Positions 26,316-35,343 of a DNA stretch of 64,000 nucleotides are shown here, piece after piece. The stretch's first letter is position 1. Each line of letters starts with the position of its first letter. Both the position numbers and the translations under genes were made by a program. Below the pieces are notes generated by a model that worked only from the letters and a program-made list of their open reading frames with translations, ran no database searches and was not told where the DNA came from. Origin of the DNA: Streptomyces curacoi (GTDB lineage: Bacteria; Actinomycetota; Actinomycetes; Streptomycetales; Streptomycetaceae); the NCBI RefSeq assembly GCF_001513975.1, contig NZ_KQ947993.1:124001-188000 (forward strand), read 5' to 3'.

Positions 26316-28307
26316 ATGCCTTCAGGATCACCGACGTCGGGAGTGGGCCGGATCATCGCCGGCCGTTATCAGCTGCTGAACCGGCTCGGCAGCGGCGGTA
26401 TGGGCCATGTCTGGCTCGCCCACGACCAGAGACTCGCCTGCGAGGTCGCGCTGAAGGAGATCGTGTTCCGGGATCCGGCCGAGACCGACGAGCGCGAGGC
26501 CCGGGTGGCCCGGGCCCGGGCCGAGGCCCGGCACGCGGCCGGGCTGCGCGGGCATCCGCATGTGGTGACCGTGCACGACGTGCTGGAGCACGAGGGGCTG
26601 CCGTGGATCGTCATGGAGTACGTGGCGGGCGCCGTCGACCTGCGGGATCTGATCCGCCGGCACGGCCCGCTGGCGCCCGCGGAGTGTGCCCGCATCGGGC
26701 TCGCCGTGCTCGACGCGCTGACCGCCGGACACGAGCGGGGCGTCCTGCACCGGGACGTGAAACCGGCGAACATCCTGCTGGCGCCGGATCGCGCCGGGGC
26801 GCCGTACGGCCGTGTGCTGCTCACCGACTACGGCATCTCGGTGCAGCCGGACGCCGGTGAGCCGCGGTACACGCTGGCATCGGTCCTCGTCGGTACCTCG
26901 GGCTATCTGGCGCCGGAGCGCGTCACTGGCGGGGCGCCCACGCCGGCCACCGATCTGTTCTCGCTGGGCTGCACGCTGTACTACGGCGTCGAGGGCCGGG
27001 GTCCGTTCGACCGCGAGTCGCATCTGGCGGAGCTCACCGCGGTGGTGATGGAGGATCCACGGCCGGCGGCGCGGGCCGGGGCGCTGGGGCCGGTCCTGGG
27101 GGCACTGCTGGAGAAGGACCCGGCGCGGCGGATGTCCGCGGCGCAGGCCGAGGCGGGACTGTCGCGGATCGTCACGCCGGAGGCCGACGCCTACGCGCGG
27201 ACGCAGACCGACCTCGGCTCGCAGCCGCACTGGGATGGGGCGCCACCGCCGGGGCCCGCACCGGAGGCGGCGGGGTTCGGCTCCCTGCCCGTGTTCCCTC
27301 GGCCGGGCGAGGCGCTGGGCTTCGGCTCCCCCGACGGATATCCCTCCGCCGCCGGACATTCCTCCTGCGGATACTCCTCCTCCGGATACTCCTCCCCCTC
27401 CGGACATTCCTCCCCTTCCGGATACTCGCTGCCCGAGCAGCCCGGTGGTCCGCAGGTCTTCGACCCCGGGCCGGGCAGGCAGCCCTCCACCCGTCCTCGC
27501 GTCCTCCACGCGGTCCTCGCCGGCCTGCTCGGGCTGGCGGTCGCGGGGGCCGGTGTCTGGTACGCCATGGCGCAGCAGTCGGACCCCGAAGGGGCGGAGC
27601 GGCCGTACGGAGAAGCCGTCGGGCTCGGCGAGCCCCTGAAGGCCGGTGACTGCGTGCTCGCCGACTGGCCCGGCGCGACCGCCTTCCGGGGCACGCCCCG
27701 GCTCAGCCTGGATCCCAGCTGCCGGGAGAAGGCACCCGACGGGCAGGTCATGGCGTTCGTGGCGGCCGGGTCCGCCGCCGAGGCGCGCCAGGAAGGGCCG
27801 GCGGCCTGCGAGAAGCGGACGGAGGGCGTCCGCGACCGGCTGGCGGACGTCCGCAGCTTCGCCGTCGTCCCGACCGAGGCGGGGTTCGAGGCCGCCGGGC
27901 GGCGCACGGCCTGTCTGGTGCTGGGCGCGCACGGGCCGGTGTACGGCCCGCTGGGCGAGCACCGCAGGCCGGGGTCGGCCTTCGCGGACACGGCGACCAT
28001 GCAGCGACGGGACTGTCTGGACGTCCGCTCCCACCGGGACGCCCGCCTGGTGTCCTGCGCGGGCCCGCACGACGAGCAGGTGCTCGGGTTCACCCGGCTG
28101 GGCGCCGACGTCACACTGACCGAGGCACGCACCGAGTCGGACACGGCGTGCGCCCGGGAGGTGCCGCCGCGCGAGTACGGCTTCGATCCTTCCGTGTACA
28201 CGGCCGGCTCCTGGACGAGCGAGGGGGCCTGGAAGTCGGGGACGCATTTCGTCGTGTGCACCGTCCGGAGGCAGAACGGGGGCACCATGGAGGAGGTCGA
28301 ACCTTAG
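26316..28307 (+). CDS. Transmembrane Hanks-type Ser/Thr protein kinase
   Basis: The 663-aa kinase has a P-loop GSGGMGHVW (25-33), catalytic lysine 47 (VALKEI), the HRDVKPAN loop (145-152), DYG at 171-173 in place of DFG, and GTSGYLAPERV as activation/APE segment. The kinase domain ends near residue 290. A long linker rich in Gly, Ser, Tyr and Pro follows (with SSGYSS-type repeats), then one transmembrane helix at about 395-415 and an extracytoplasmic domain of about 240 residues with several cysteines. No PASTA repeat is present. It is downstream of the PASTA lipoprotein and coupled to a 56-aa membrane protein. Confidence 0.9.
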   Translation: MPSGSPTSGVGRIIAGRYQLLNRLGSGGMGHVWLAHDQRLACEVALKEIVFRDPAETDEREARVARARAEARHAAGLRGHPHVVTVHDVLEHEGLPWIVMEYVAGAVDLRDLIRRHGPLAPAECARIGLAVLDALTAGHERGVLHRDVKPANILLAPDRAGAPYGRVLLTDYGISVQPDAGEPRYTLASVLVGTSGYLAPERVTGGAPTPATDLFSLGCTLYYGVEGRGPFDRESHLAELTAVVMEDPRPAARAGALGPVLGALLEKDPARRMSAAQAEAGLSRIVTPEADAYARTQTDLGSQPHWDGAPPPGPAPEAAGFGSLPVFPRPGEALGFGSPDGYPSAAGHSSCGYSSSGYSSPSGHSSPSGYSLPEQPGGPQVFDPGPGRQPSTRPRVLHAVLAGLLGLAVAGAGVWYAMAQQSDPEGAERPYGEAVGLGEPLKAGDCVLADWPGATAFRGTPRLSLDPSCREKAPDGQVMAFVAAGSAAEARQEGPAACEKRTEGVRDRLADVRSFAVVPTEAGFEAAGRRTACLVLGAHGPVYGPLGEHRRPGSAFADTATMQRRDCLDVRSHRDARLVSCAGPHDEQVLGFTRLGADVTLTEARTESDTACAREVPPREYGFDPSVYTAGSWTSEGAWKSGTHFVVCTVRRQNGGTMEEVEP

Positions 28308-28319
28308 GAGGGTGTTGCG

Positions 28320-28490
28320 ATGCCCGGTTCTACGGACGGTTCTACGAAGGCGATGGGGGTGGTCACCGTCGGCGGCCTCGTCGTGGTGACGGCCTACACG
28401 GTGGCGCTCGGGAGCAACGGCTGGCTGTGGTTCGGGTGGGTGGTGCTGGGGCTGATCACGCTGGGGATGGTCGTCAGCCGCAGCACCTGA
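28320..28490 (+). CDS. Small two-helix membrane protein (56 aa)
   Basis: A strong AGGAGG (28306-28311) overlaps the kinase stop and precedes the ATG at 28320. The product has a short polar N-terminus and two hydrophobic segments (VVTVGGLVVVTAYTVAL and WFGWVVLGLITLGMVV). Position and ribosome binding site indicate translation coupled to the kinase, so it may be a kinase accessory protein; function unknown. It converges on the histidine kinase gene with 3 bases between the stops. Confidence 0.7.
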   Translation: MPGSTDGSTKAMGVVTVGGLVVVTAYTVALGSNGWLWFGWVVLGLITLGMVVSRST

Positions 28491-28493
28491 GCC

Positions 28494-29699
28494 TCACCCC
28501 CGGGCGAGCCGCCCCGCGGAGTGCACCCCCGGCTGGTACTTCGGCAGCCGGGCGGTGATCTTCATCCCGGCTCCCGGCGCGGTCTCGATGACGAGGCCGT
28601 AGTCGTCTCCGTAGACCTGACGGAGCCGGTCGTCGACGTTCGACAGCCCGATACCGCCCGATGGGCTGACCTCGCCGGCGAGGATGCGGCGCAGCAGGAC
28701 GGGGTCCATTCCGGCGCCGTCGTCCTCGATGACGACGAGGGCCTCGGCGCCGGCGTCCTGCGCGGTGATCTGGATGCGGCATTTGTCGGCCTTGCCCTCC
28801 AGGCCGTGCTTGACGGCGTTCTCGACGAGCGGCTGCAGGCACAGGAAGGGCAGGGCGACCGGCAGCACCTCCGGGGCGATCTGGAGGGTGACGGAGAGGC
28901 GGTCGCCGAAGCGTGCCCGCACCAGCGCCAGGTAGTGGTCGATGGCGTGGAGTTCGTCGGCGAGGGTGGTGAAGTCGCCGTGCCTGCGGAACGAGTAGCG
29001 GGTGAAGTCGGCGAACTCCAGGAGCAGTTCGCGGGCGCGCTCGGGGTCGGTGCGCACGAAGCTCGCGATCACCGCGAGCGAGTTGAAGATGAAGTGCGGG
29101 GAGATCTGCGCCCGCAGGGCCTTGATCTCGGCCTCGATCAGGCGGGTGCGGGACTGGTCGAGGTCGGCCAGCTCCAGCTGCACGGAGACCCAGCGGGCCA
29201 CCTCGCCCGCCGCCCGCACGAGCACCGCCGACTCCCGGGGCGCGCAGGCGACGAGCGCGCCGTGCACCCGGTCGTCCACGGTGAGCGGGGCGACGACCGC
29301 CCAGCGCACCGGGCAGTCGGGGGTGTCGCAGGTGAGCGGGAAGGCCTCGCCGCGGCCCGACTCCAGGGGGCCGGCGAGGAGTTCCATGATCTCCGTACGG
29401 TGGTGGCCGCCGACCCCGTCCCAGACGAGGACCTGCTTCTCGTCGGTCAGGCACAGCGCGTCGGTGCCGAGGAGTGAGCGCAGTCTGCGGGCCGACTTGC
29501 GGGCGGTCTCCTCGGTGAGGCCGGCGCGCAGCGGGGGTGCGGCGAGGGACGCGGTGTGCAGGGTCTCGAAGGTGGCGTGCTCGACGGGCGTGCCGAGTCC
29601 GCCGAGGTTCTCGGTGCGGGCCGTGCGCCGGCCGAGCCAGAAGCCTGCGGCGAGCAGCGGGAGGATCGCCACACAGAGTCCGGCGATGAATCCGCTCAT
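28494..29699 (-). CDS. LytS-type sensor histidine kinase
   Basis: The 401-aa protein has one N-terminal membrane anchor (residues about 4-22), a GAF-like region (about 60-175), the His_kinase motif RAQISPHFIFNSLAV with phospho-acceptor His202, and an HATPase domain with ENAVKHGLEG and EDDGAGMD. It is the last gene of a four-gene operon and starts in a 4-bp ATGA overlap with the symporter. The cognate regulator is almost certainly the LytTR protein encoded first in the operon. The signal may be the transported solute or transport itself. Confidence 0.9.
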   Translation of the reverse strand: MSGFIAGLCVAILPLLAAGFWLGRRTARTENLGGLGTPVEHATFETLHTASLAAPPLRAGLTEETARKSARRLRSLLGTDALCLTDEKQVLVWDGVGGHHRTEIMELLAGPLESGRGEAFPLTCDTPDCPVRWAVVAPLTVDDRVHGALVACAPRESAVLVRAAGEVARWVSVQLELADLDQSRTRLIEAEIKALRAQISPHFIFNSLAVIASFVRTDPERARELLLEFADFTRYSFRRHGDFTTLADELHAIDHYLALVRARFGDRLSVTLQIAPEVLPVALPFLCLQPLVENAVKHGLEGKADKCRIQITAQDAGAEALVVIEDDGAGMDPVLLRRILAGEVSPSGGIGLSNVDDRLRQVYGDDYGLVIETAPGAGMKITARLPKYQPGVHSAGRLARG

Positions 29700-31408
29700 G
29701 CCTTCACCTCCGCCCGCAGGTCCTCCGGCAGATGGAACCGCGCCAGGATCGCTGCCGTCCCGGCCGGCACCCGGCCCGGGGTGGCCAGGGACACCAGCAC
29801 CATGGTGAGGAAGCCAAGCGGCACCGACCAGAGCGCGGGCCAGGCGAGCAGCGCGTGCAGTGCCCCGGCGCCGGGGAAACCGGCCATGGTCGCGGCGACG
29901 GCGAGCAGCGCGGAGCCGCCGCCCACCAGCATCCCGGCGGCCGCGCCGGGCGGGGTCAGCCGCCGCCACCAGATGCCGAGGACGAGCAGCGGGCAGAAGG
30001 AGGACGCCGACACGGCGAAGGCGAGGCCCACCGCGTCGGCGACCGGCAGCCCGCCGACCAGGACACTCGCGGCGAGCGGGACGGCCATGGCGAGGACGGT
30101 GCCGAGCCGGAAGTGCCGTACGCCCCGGGACGGGAGCACGTCCTGGGTGAGCACGCCCGCCACGGCCATGGTCAGGCCGGAGGCGGTGGACAGGAACGCG
30201 GCGAAGGCGCCCCCGGCGATCAGTGCGCCGAGCAGGTCGCCGCCGAGGCCGCCGATCACGCGGTCGGGCAGGAGCAGGACGGCGGCGTCCGCGTCGCCGC
30301 TGAGGGTGAGTTCGGGGGCGTAGAGGCGGCCGAGGGCACCGTAGACCGGTGGCAGCAGGTAGAAGGCGCCGATCAGGCCGAGGACGGCGACGGTGGTGCG
30401 GCGGGCGGCGACGCCGTGCGGGCTGGTGTAGAAGCGGACGACCACGTGCGGCAGGCCCATGGTGCCGAGGAAGGTGGCGAGGATCAGTCCGTACGTGGCG
30501 TACAGCGGGCGTTCGCCGCGGCTCTCGGCCTGCGAGGGCGACAGGTCGCCGCCCGCTCCGCGGTCGCGTTCGGGGACGTCGCCGCCCTTGGCGAAGGTGA
30601 GGCGGGTGCCGTCCTCGACGCGGTGGGTGCCGGCGGGGAGCCGGAGCCGGTCGTTGTCGTGGGCACGGCCGTCGATCGTGCCGCTGACGGTGACGGTCAG
30701 CGGTCGGTCGAGTGTGAGGTCCAGGGTGTCGTCGACGCGGACGACACTGCGTTCGCGGAAGGTCGCCGGTTCGTCGAAGGCGCGGCTGGGGGCGCCGTCG
30801 CCCTGCCAGGCGAGGATCAGGAAGAGGGCGGGGACCAGCAGGGCGGTGAGTTTGAGCCAGTACTGGAAGGCCTGCACGAAGGTGATGCTGCGCATGCCGC
30901 CGGCGGCGACGATGGCGACCACGACGACCGCGACGATCAGCCCGCCGAGCGAGTCGGGCGCGCCCGTCAGCACGGTCAGGGTCAGCCCGGCGCCCTGGAG
31001 CTGGGGCAGCAGATACAGCCAGCCGGTGCCGACGACGAAGGCGCCCGCGAGCCGCCGCACCGCCTGGGAGGAGAGCCGTGCCTCGGCGAAGTCGGGGAGG
31101 GTGTAGGCGCCGGAGCGGCGCAGCGGGGCCGCGACGAACAGCAGCAGGACCAGGTATCCGGCGGTGTAGCCGACCGGGTACCAGAGCATCTCCGGGCCCT
31201 GGACGAGGACCAGGCCCGCGATGCCGAGGAAGGAGGCGGCGGAGAGGTACTCGCCGCTGATGGCGGCCGCGTTGAGGCGGGGGCCGACGGTGCGGGAGGC
31301 GACGTAGAAGTCGGAGGTGGTGCGGGAGATGCGCAGACCGAAGGCGCCGACGAGGACGGTCGCCAGGACGACGAGGGCGACGGCGGGGACGGCGTAGCTG
31401 GAGTTCAC
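29696..31408 (-). CDS. Sodium:solute symporter (SSS family), cation/acetate symporter-like
   Basis: A 570-aa transporter with about 13 hydrophobic segments. The N-terminal half shows the SSS core (SRTTSDFYVASRTVGPRLNAAAISGEYLSAASFLGI). The relationship is closest to the ActP/MctC group for monocarboxylates such as acetate or pyruvate. A roughly 100-residue hydrophilic insertion (about 210-300), predicted to be beta-rich, lies between two helices, as in actinobacterial members. It is flanked by genes for a membrane protein, a LytTR regulator and a LytS kinase in one operon, so it is probably regulated by, and may signal to, that two-component system. Confidence 0.88.
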   Translation of the reverse strand: MNSSYAVPAVALVVLATVLVGAFGLRISRTTSDFYVASRTVGPRLNAAAISGEYLSAASFLGIAGLVLVQGPEMLWYPVGYTAGYLVLLLFVAAPLRRSGAYTLPDFAEARLSSQAVRRLAGAFVVGTGWLYLLPQLQGAGLTLTVLTGAPDSLGGLIVAVVVVAIVAAGGMRSITFVQAFQYWLKLTALLVPALFLILAWQGDGAPSRAFDEPATFRERSVVRVDDTLDLTLDRPLTVTVSGTIDGRAHDNDRLRLPAGTHRVEDGTRLTFAKGGDVPERDRGAGGDLSPSQAESRGERPLYATYGLILATFLGTMGLPHVVVRFYTSPHGVAARRTTVAVLGLIGAFYLLPPVYGALGRLYAPELTLSGDADAAVLLLPDRVIGGLGGDLLGALIAGGAFAAFLSTASGLTMAVAGVLTQDVLPSRGVRHFRLGTVLAMAVPLAASVLVGGLPVADAVGLAFAVSASSFCPLLVLGIWWRRLTPPGAAAGMLVGGGSALLAVAATMAGFPGAGALHALLAWPALWSVPLGFLTMVLVSLATPGRVPAGTAAILARFHLPEDLRAEVKA

Positions 31409-31445
31409 GGCCGCATCGGTTCTCTCGGGCTCGGTCGGTTCTGGC

Positions 31446-31811
31446 TCAGCGGTCTTCGACGAGCCGTACGAAGTCGCGTTCGTTGCGTTCCGCGCGGCGT
31501 ACGAACCAGCGGGCCAGCAGCACGAGCGGGGCGTACAGGCCGAAGCCGAGGACCGCCCATTCCAGGTGGCGGGCGTGCGGCATCGCGGCGAAGAGCAGCG
31601 GCAGGGGGCCGACGAGCAGGCCGAGGACGGCGAGGACGGCGAGGGCGGTGCGCAGCTGGGTGCGCATCAGGGAGCGGACGTAGGTGTGGCCGAGGGTGGT
31701 CTGCTCGTCGATCTCGGTGCGCGGCCGGTAGTAGCCCGAGACCCGGCGGGTGCGCCGGGGCGGGCCGGTGACGACGACGCGGCGCTCCGCGGGGTTCTGG
31801 GGCATCGTCAC
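31446..31811 (-). CDS. Membrane protein with two helices, DUF485-like, of the symporter operon
   Basis: A 121-aa protein with a basic N-terminal tail of about 45 residues and two hydrophobic segments (TALAVLAVLGLLVGPLPLL and WAVLGFGLYAPLVLLARWFV). Small DUF485 membrane proteins are commonly encoded with acetate symporters, and this one has the same position and topology, though it is longer at the N-terminus. Its start overlaps the end of the LytTR gene by 4 bp (ATGA) and the symporter follows after 37 bases. Confidence 0.7.
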   Translation of the reverse strand: MTMPQNPAERRVVVTGPPRRTRRVSGYYRPRTEIDEQTTLGHTYVRSLMRTQLRTALAVLAVLGLLVGPLPLLFAAMPHARHLEWAVLGFGLYAPLVLLARWFVRRAERNERDFVRLVEDR

Positions 31812-32560
31812 GGCCTCCTCATGAGCAGGTCCCGCAGCTCGCGCGCGTGCCGGCGGCTGACCTGGAGTTCCTCGGCGCCGACCATGACGCTGACGGTGCC
31901 GGCGTCCAGGCGCAGCTCGCCGATGTGGCGCAGGGCGACGAGATGGCGGCGGTGGATGCGGACGAAGCCGCGGGAGCGCCAGCGCTCCTCCAGGGTGGAC
32001 AGGGGGATGCGGACGAGGTGGCTGCCCTTGTCGGTGTGCAGGCGGGCGTAGTCGCCCTGGGCCTCGACGTGGGTGATGTCGTCGACGGAGACGAAGCGGG
32101 TCACGCCGCCGAGCTCGACGGGTATGTGGTCGGGGTCGGGCTCGCTCACGGGTATGCGGGGGGCCGCGGTGTCCCTGAGCTCGGCGGCGCGGCGGACGGC
32201 CTCCGCCAAGCGCTCCTTGCGGACGGGCTTGAGGACGTAGTCGACGGCCTTGAGGTCGAAGGCCTGGACGGCGAAGTCCTCGTGGGCGGTGACGAACACG
32301 ACGAGCGGCGGGCTGGCGAAGCCCGTGAGCAGCCGGGCCAGGTCGAGGCCGTCGAGGCCGGGCATGTTGATGTCGAGGAAGACGACGTCGATCGCCTCCG
32401 GCCCGCCGGGGCCCGACTCCAGGGCGCGGTTGATCCGGCGCAGCGCCTCGGTCGCGTCACCGGCGCCCTCCGCGCTGCCGATGCGGGGGTCCGCGTTCAG
32501 CAGGTAGAGCAGCTCCTCCAGCGAGGGGCGTTCGTCGTCGACAGCCAGGGCGCGCAGCAT
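31808..32560 (-). CDS. LytTR family response regulator
   Basis: The 250-aa protein has a receiver domain (about 1-125) with the acidic pair VDDE, phospho-acceptor Asp63 in VVFLDINMPGLDG and lysine in DYVLKPVRKERL. The C-terminal LytTR DNA-binding domain (about 148-248) contains ITHVEAQGDYARLHT and GFVRIHRRHLVAL. It is the first gene of the operon with the symporter and the LytS kinase. Known relatives (BtsSR, YpdAB) sense pyruvate and drive a transporter gene. Confidence 0.92.
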   Translation of the reverse strand: MLRALAVDDERPSLEELLYLLNADPRIGSAEGAGDATEALRRINRALESGPGGPEAIDVVFLDINMPGLDGLDLARLLTGFASPPLVVFVTAHEDFAVQAFDLKAVDYVLKPVRKERLAEAVRRAAELRDTAAPRIPVSEPDPDHIPVELGGVTRFVSVDDITHVEAQGDYARLHTDKGSHLVRIPLSTLEERWRSRGFVRIHRRHLVALRHIGELRLDAGTVSVMVGAEELQVSRRHARELRDLLMRRP

Positions 32561-32649
32561 GAACCCGGAGTGTAGGAGTAATTCGCACGCTTGGACATGT
32601 GCTCCGGGTGGGCGTTCTCGCTGGGTGGCGGGCCGCTTACAGTGCCCTC

Positions 32650-33177
32650 ATGAACAGCGGCGCGGCATCGTTCGACGAACTCGACCGGAAGATCATCACC
32701 GCCCTCATGGCGAACGCCAGGACGAGCTTCGCGGAGATCGGCACGAGCGTCGGGCTGTCCGCGACGGCGGTCAAGCGGCGCGTGGACCGGCTGCGCGACA
32801 CGGGAGTGATCACCGGGTTCACGGCCACGGTCAAGCCGTCGGCGCTGGGCTGGCGGACGGAGGCGTACGTCGAGGTGTACTGCGAGGGCGCGGCCCCGCC
32901 GCGGCGGCTCGCGGAGGTGGTCCGCAACCATCCGGAGATCACCGCGGCGATGACGGTGACCGGCGGCGCGGACGCGCTGCTGCATGTGCGGGCGCGGGAC
33001 GTGGAGCACTTCGAGGAGGTGCTGGAGCGCATCCGCGTCGAGCCGTTCATCCGCAAGACGATCAGTGTGATGGTGCTGTCCCATCTCATCCCGGAGAGCC
33101 CGGAGGCGGGAGCCACCCAGGCCGTTCCGGAGGAGAACACCGGGTCTTCCTGGGGTGACGCAGCAGTCGTGCGCTGA
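32650..33177 (+). CDS. Lrp/AsnC family transcriptional regulator
   Basis: The 175-aa regulator has an AsnC-type helix-turn-helix (FDELDRKIITALMANARTSF, then IGTSVGLSATAVKRRVDRL) and a RAM ligand/oligomerisation domain ending in the conserved TISVMVL strand. It lies upstream of ddaH and rocD in the same direction, with 123 bases between, and very probably regulates arginine/ornithine breakdown. ATG 32650 was chosen because the helix-turn-helix begins there. Confidence 0.9.
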   Translation: MNSGAASFDELDRKIITALMANARTSFAEIGTSVGLSATAVKRRVDRLRDTGVITGFTATVKPSALGWRTEAYVEVYCEGAAPPRRLAEVVRNHPEITAAMTVTGGADALLHVRARDVEHFEEVLERIRVEPFIRKTISVMVLSHLIPESPEAGATQAVPEENTGSSWGDAAVVR

Positions 33178-33300
33178 CCTGGCGAAAGACGCAGCATTCC
33201 TGCGTGGACACGCAATTCCTGTTTCTTGTCGGGCGTCGGCGTCCGTTTCTACCTTTGTGTCAATCCTCATCGACACCGCAGGAAACGGAGGGACCCCTCT

Positions 33301-34113
33301 GTGCCCGAAACGCGTGTGCCGCGCCGGCGGCGCTTCCTGGTCTGTGAACCCAGACACTTCGCCGTGCAGTACGCGATCAATCCCTGGATGCATCCCGACG
33401 TCCGGGTGGACGTCGATCTGGCCCAGGAGCAGTGGCAGTCGCTGATCAGCGCCTACCGTTCGCATGGTCACGCGGTGGACGCCGTGGACCCGGTCCCCGG
33501 CCTCCCCGACATGGTCTTCGCCGCCAACTCGGCGGTCGTCGTCGACGGCCGCGTCTTCGGCTCCCTCTTCCACGCGCCCGAGCGCCGTCCCGAGTCCGAG
33601 CACTACGACACATGGTTCAAGTCGGCGGGCTACGACGTCCACCGCCCGGAGTCCGTCTGCGAGGGCGAGGGCGATCTGGTCTGGACGGGCCGCTATGTGC
33701 TCGCCGGCACCGGATTCCGTACGACCCGTGAGGCGCACCGCGAGGCGCAGGAGTTCTTCGGCCACCCGGTGATCAGCCTGACGCTGGTGGATCCGTACTT
33801 CTACCACCTGGACACGGCTCTGTTCGTGCTGGACGACGACAACATCGTCTACTACCCGGAGGCCTTCTCGCCCGGCAGCCGCGAGGTGCTCGCGCGGCTG
33901 TACCCGGACGCGGTGCTCGCCACCCGCGACGACGCGGAGGCGTTCGGCCTGAACTCCGTGTCCGACGGCCGCCATGTCTTCATCGCGCCGCAGGCCGAGG
34001 CCCTCGCCGTCCGCCTGGACGAGCGCGGCTATGTCCCCGTCCCCGTCGACCTGTCGGAGTTCCACAAGGCCGGCGGCGGCATCAAGTGCTGCACCCAGGA
34101 GATCCGCTCATGA
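33301..34113 (+). CDS. ddaH: Dimethylarginine dimethylaminohydrolase (amidinotransferase family)
   Basis: The 270-aa enzyme hydrolyses methylated arginines to citrulline and methylamines. It has the pentein fold: substrate/catalytic segments DMVFAANSAVVV and CEGEGDLVWTG, a catalytic histidine region and the C-terminal nucleophilic cysteine in GGGIKCCTQEIRS (Cys263). The start is GTG 33301 after a GGAGGG ribosome binding site. Its stop overlaps the rocD start (ATGA), so the two are coupled; the product could feed ornithine metabolism. Confidence 0.88.
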   Translation: MPETRVPRRRRFLVCEPRHFAVQYAINPWMHPDVRVDVDLAQEQWQSLISAYRSHGHAVDAVDPVPGLPDMVFAANSAVVVDGRVFGSLFHAPERRPESEHYDTWFKSAGYDVHRPESVCEGEGDLVWTGRYVLAGTGFRTTREAHREAQEFFGHPVISLTLVDPYFYHLDTALFVLDDDNIVYYPEAFSPGSREVLARLYPDAVLATRDDAEAFGLNSVSDGRHVFIAPQAEALAVRLDERGYVPVPVDLSEFHKAGGGIKCCTQEIRS

Positions 34114-35327
34114 GCGCCCCCGCGCAGACCCGTTCGTCCGCCGATCTGATCCGCGCCGAGGAGCCGGTCCTGGCGCACAACTACCATCCGCTGCCCGTGG
34201 TCGTCGCCCGCGCCGAGGGCACCTGGGTGGAGGACGTCGAGGGCCGCCGCTACCTCGACATGCTGGCCGGTTACTCGGCCCTGAACTTCGGCCACCGCCA
34301 CCCGGCGCTGATCGAGGCGGCCCACCGCCAGCTGGACCGCCTGACCCTGACCTCCCGCGCCTTCCACAACGACCGTCTCGCCGAGTTCGCCCAGCGGCTG
34401 GCGGAGCTGACGTGCCTGGACATGGTGCTGCCGATGAACACGGGCGCCGAGGCGGTCGAGTCCGGCATCAAGGTGGCCCGCAAGTGGGCGTACGAGGTGA
34501 AGGGCGTCCCGGCCGACCGGGCGACGATCGTGGTGGCGGCGGAGAACTTCCACGGCCGTACGACGACGATCGTGTCGTTCTCCACGGACGAGACCGCACG
34601 GCAGGGCTTCGGCCCCTTCACACCGGGCTTCCGGATCGTGCCGTACAACGACCTGGCGGCGCTGGAGGCGGCGGTCGACGAGACGACGGCGGCGGTGCTG
34701 CTGGAGCCCATCCAGGGCGAGGCGGGGGTGGTCGTCCCGGACGAGGGCTACCTGGCCGGCGTACGGGAACTGACCCGCCGCAAGGGCTGCCTGTTCATCG
34801 CCGACGAGATCCAGTCGGGCCTCGGCCGCACGGGCCGCACCCTCGCCGTCGAGCACGAGTCGGTCGTCCCGGACGTGCTCTTGCTGGGCAAGGCGCTGGG
34901 CGGCGGCATCGTGCCGGTGTCGGCGGTGGTGGCCCGCCGGGAAGTGCTCGGCGTCCTGCGGCCGGGTGAGCACGGCTCGACGTTCGGCGGCAACCCGCTG
35001 GCCGCCGCGGTCGGCACGGCGGTGGTCGAACTCCTGGAGACGGGCGAGTACCAGCGCCGGGCCACCGAGCTGGGCGTGGTCCTGCGCGGCGGCCTTGCGG
35101 CGCTGGTCGGCAAGGGCGTGCTCGGCTTCCGCGCGCGGGGCCTGTGGGCGGGCGTCGACATCGACCCGGCGGTGGGCACGGGCCGGGAGATCGGCGAACG
35201 GCTCCTTCGCGAGGGGGTCCTGGTGAAGGACACCCACGGCTCCACGATCCGCCTGGCACCGCCTCTGACGATCACCTCGGAGGAGCTGGAGGGGGCACTC
35301 GGGGCGCTGGAGAAGGTACTGGCGTAA
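34110..35327 (+). CDS. rocD: Ornithine aminotransferase
   Basis: A 405-aa class III PLP-dependent aminotransferase converting ornithine to glutamate semialdehyde. Motifs include MNTGAEAVESGIKVARKW, the PLP aspartate in FIADEIQSGLGRTG and the PLP lysine in LLLGKALGGGIVPVSA. Similarity to RocD is strongest in MLAGYSALNFGHRHP and STFGGNPLAAAV. It is coupled to ddaH and downstream of an Lrp regulator, consistent with arginine catabolism. A strong hairpin follows the stop. Confidence 0.93.
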   Translation: MSAPAQTRSSADLIRAEEPVLAHNYHPLPVVVARAEGTWVEDVEGRRYLDMLAGYSALNFGHRHPALIEAAHRQLDRLTLTSRAFHNDRLAEFAQRLAELTCLDMVLPMNTGAEAVESGIKVARKWAYEVKGVPADRATIVVAAENFHGRTTTIVSFSTDETARQGFGPFTPGFRIVPYNDLAALEAAVDETTAAVLLEPIQGEAGVVVPDEGYLAGVRELTRRKGCLFIADEIQSGLGRTGRTLAVEHESVVPDVLLLGKALGGGIVPVSAVVARREVLGVLRPGEHGSTFGGNPLAAAVGTAVVELLETGEYQRRATELGVVLRGGLAALVGKGVLGFRARGLWAGVDIDPAVGTGREIGERLLREGVLVKDTHGSTIRLAPPLTITSEELEGALGALEKVLA

Positions 35328-35343
35328 CAGCGCCGCCCGGCAC

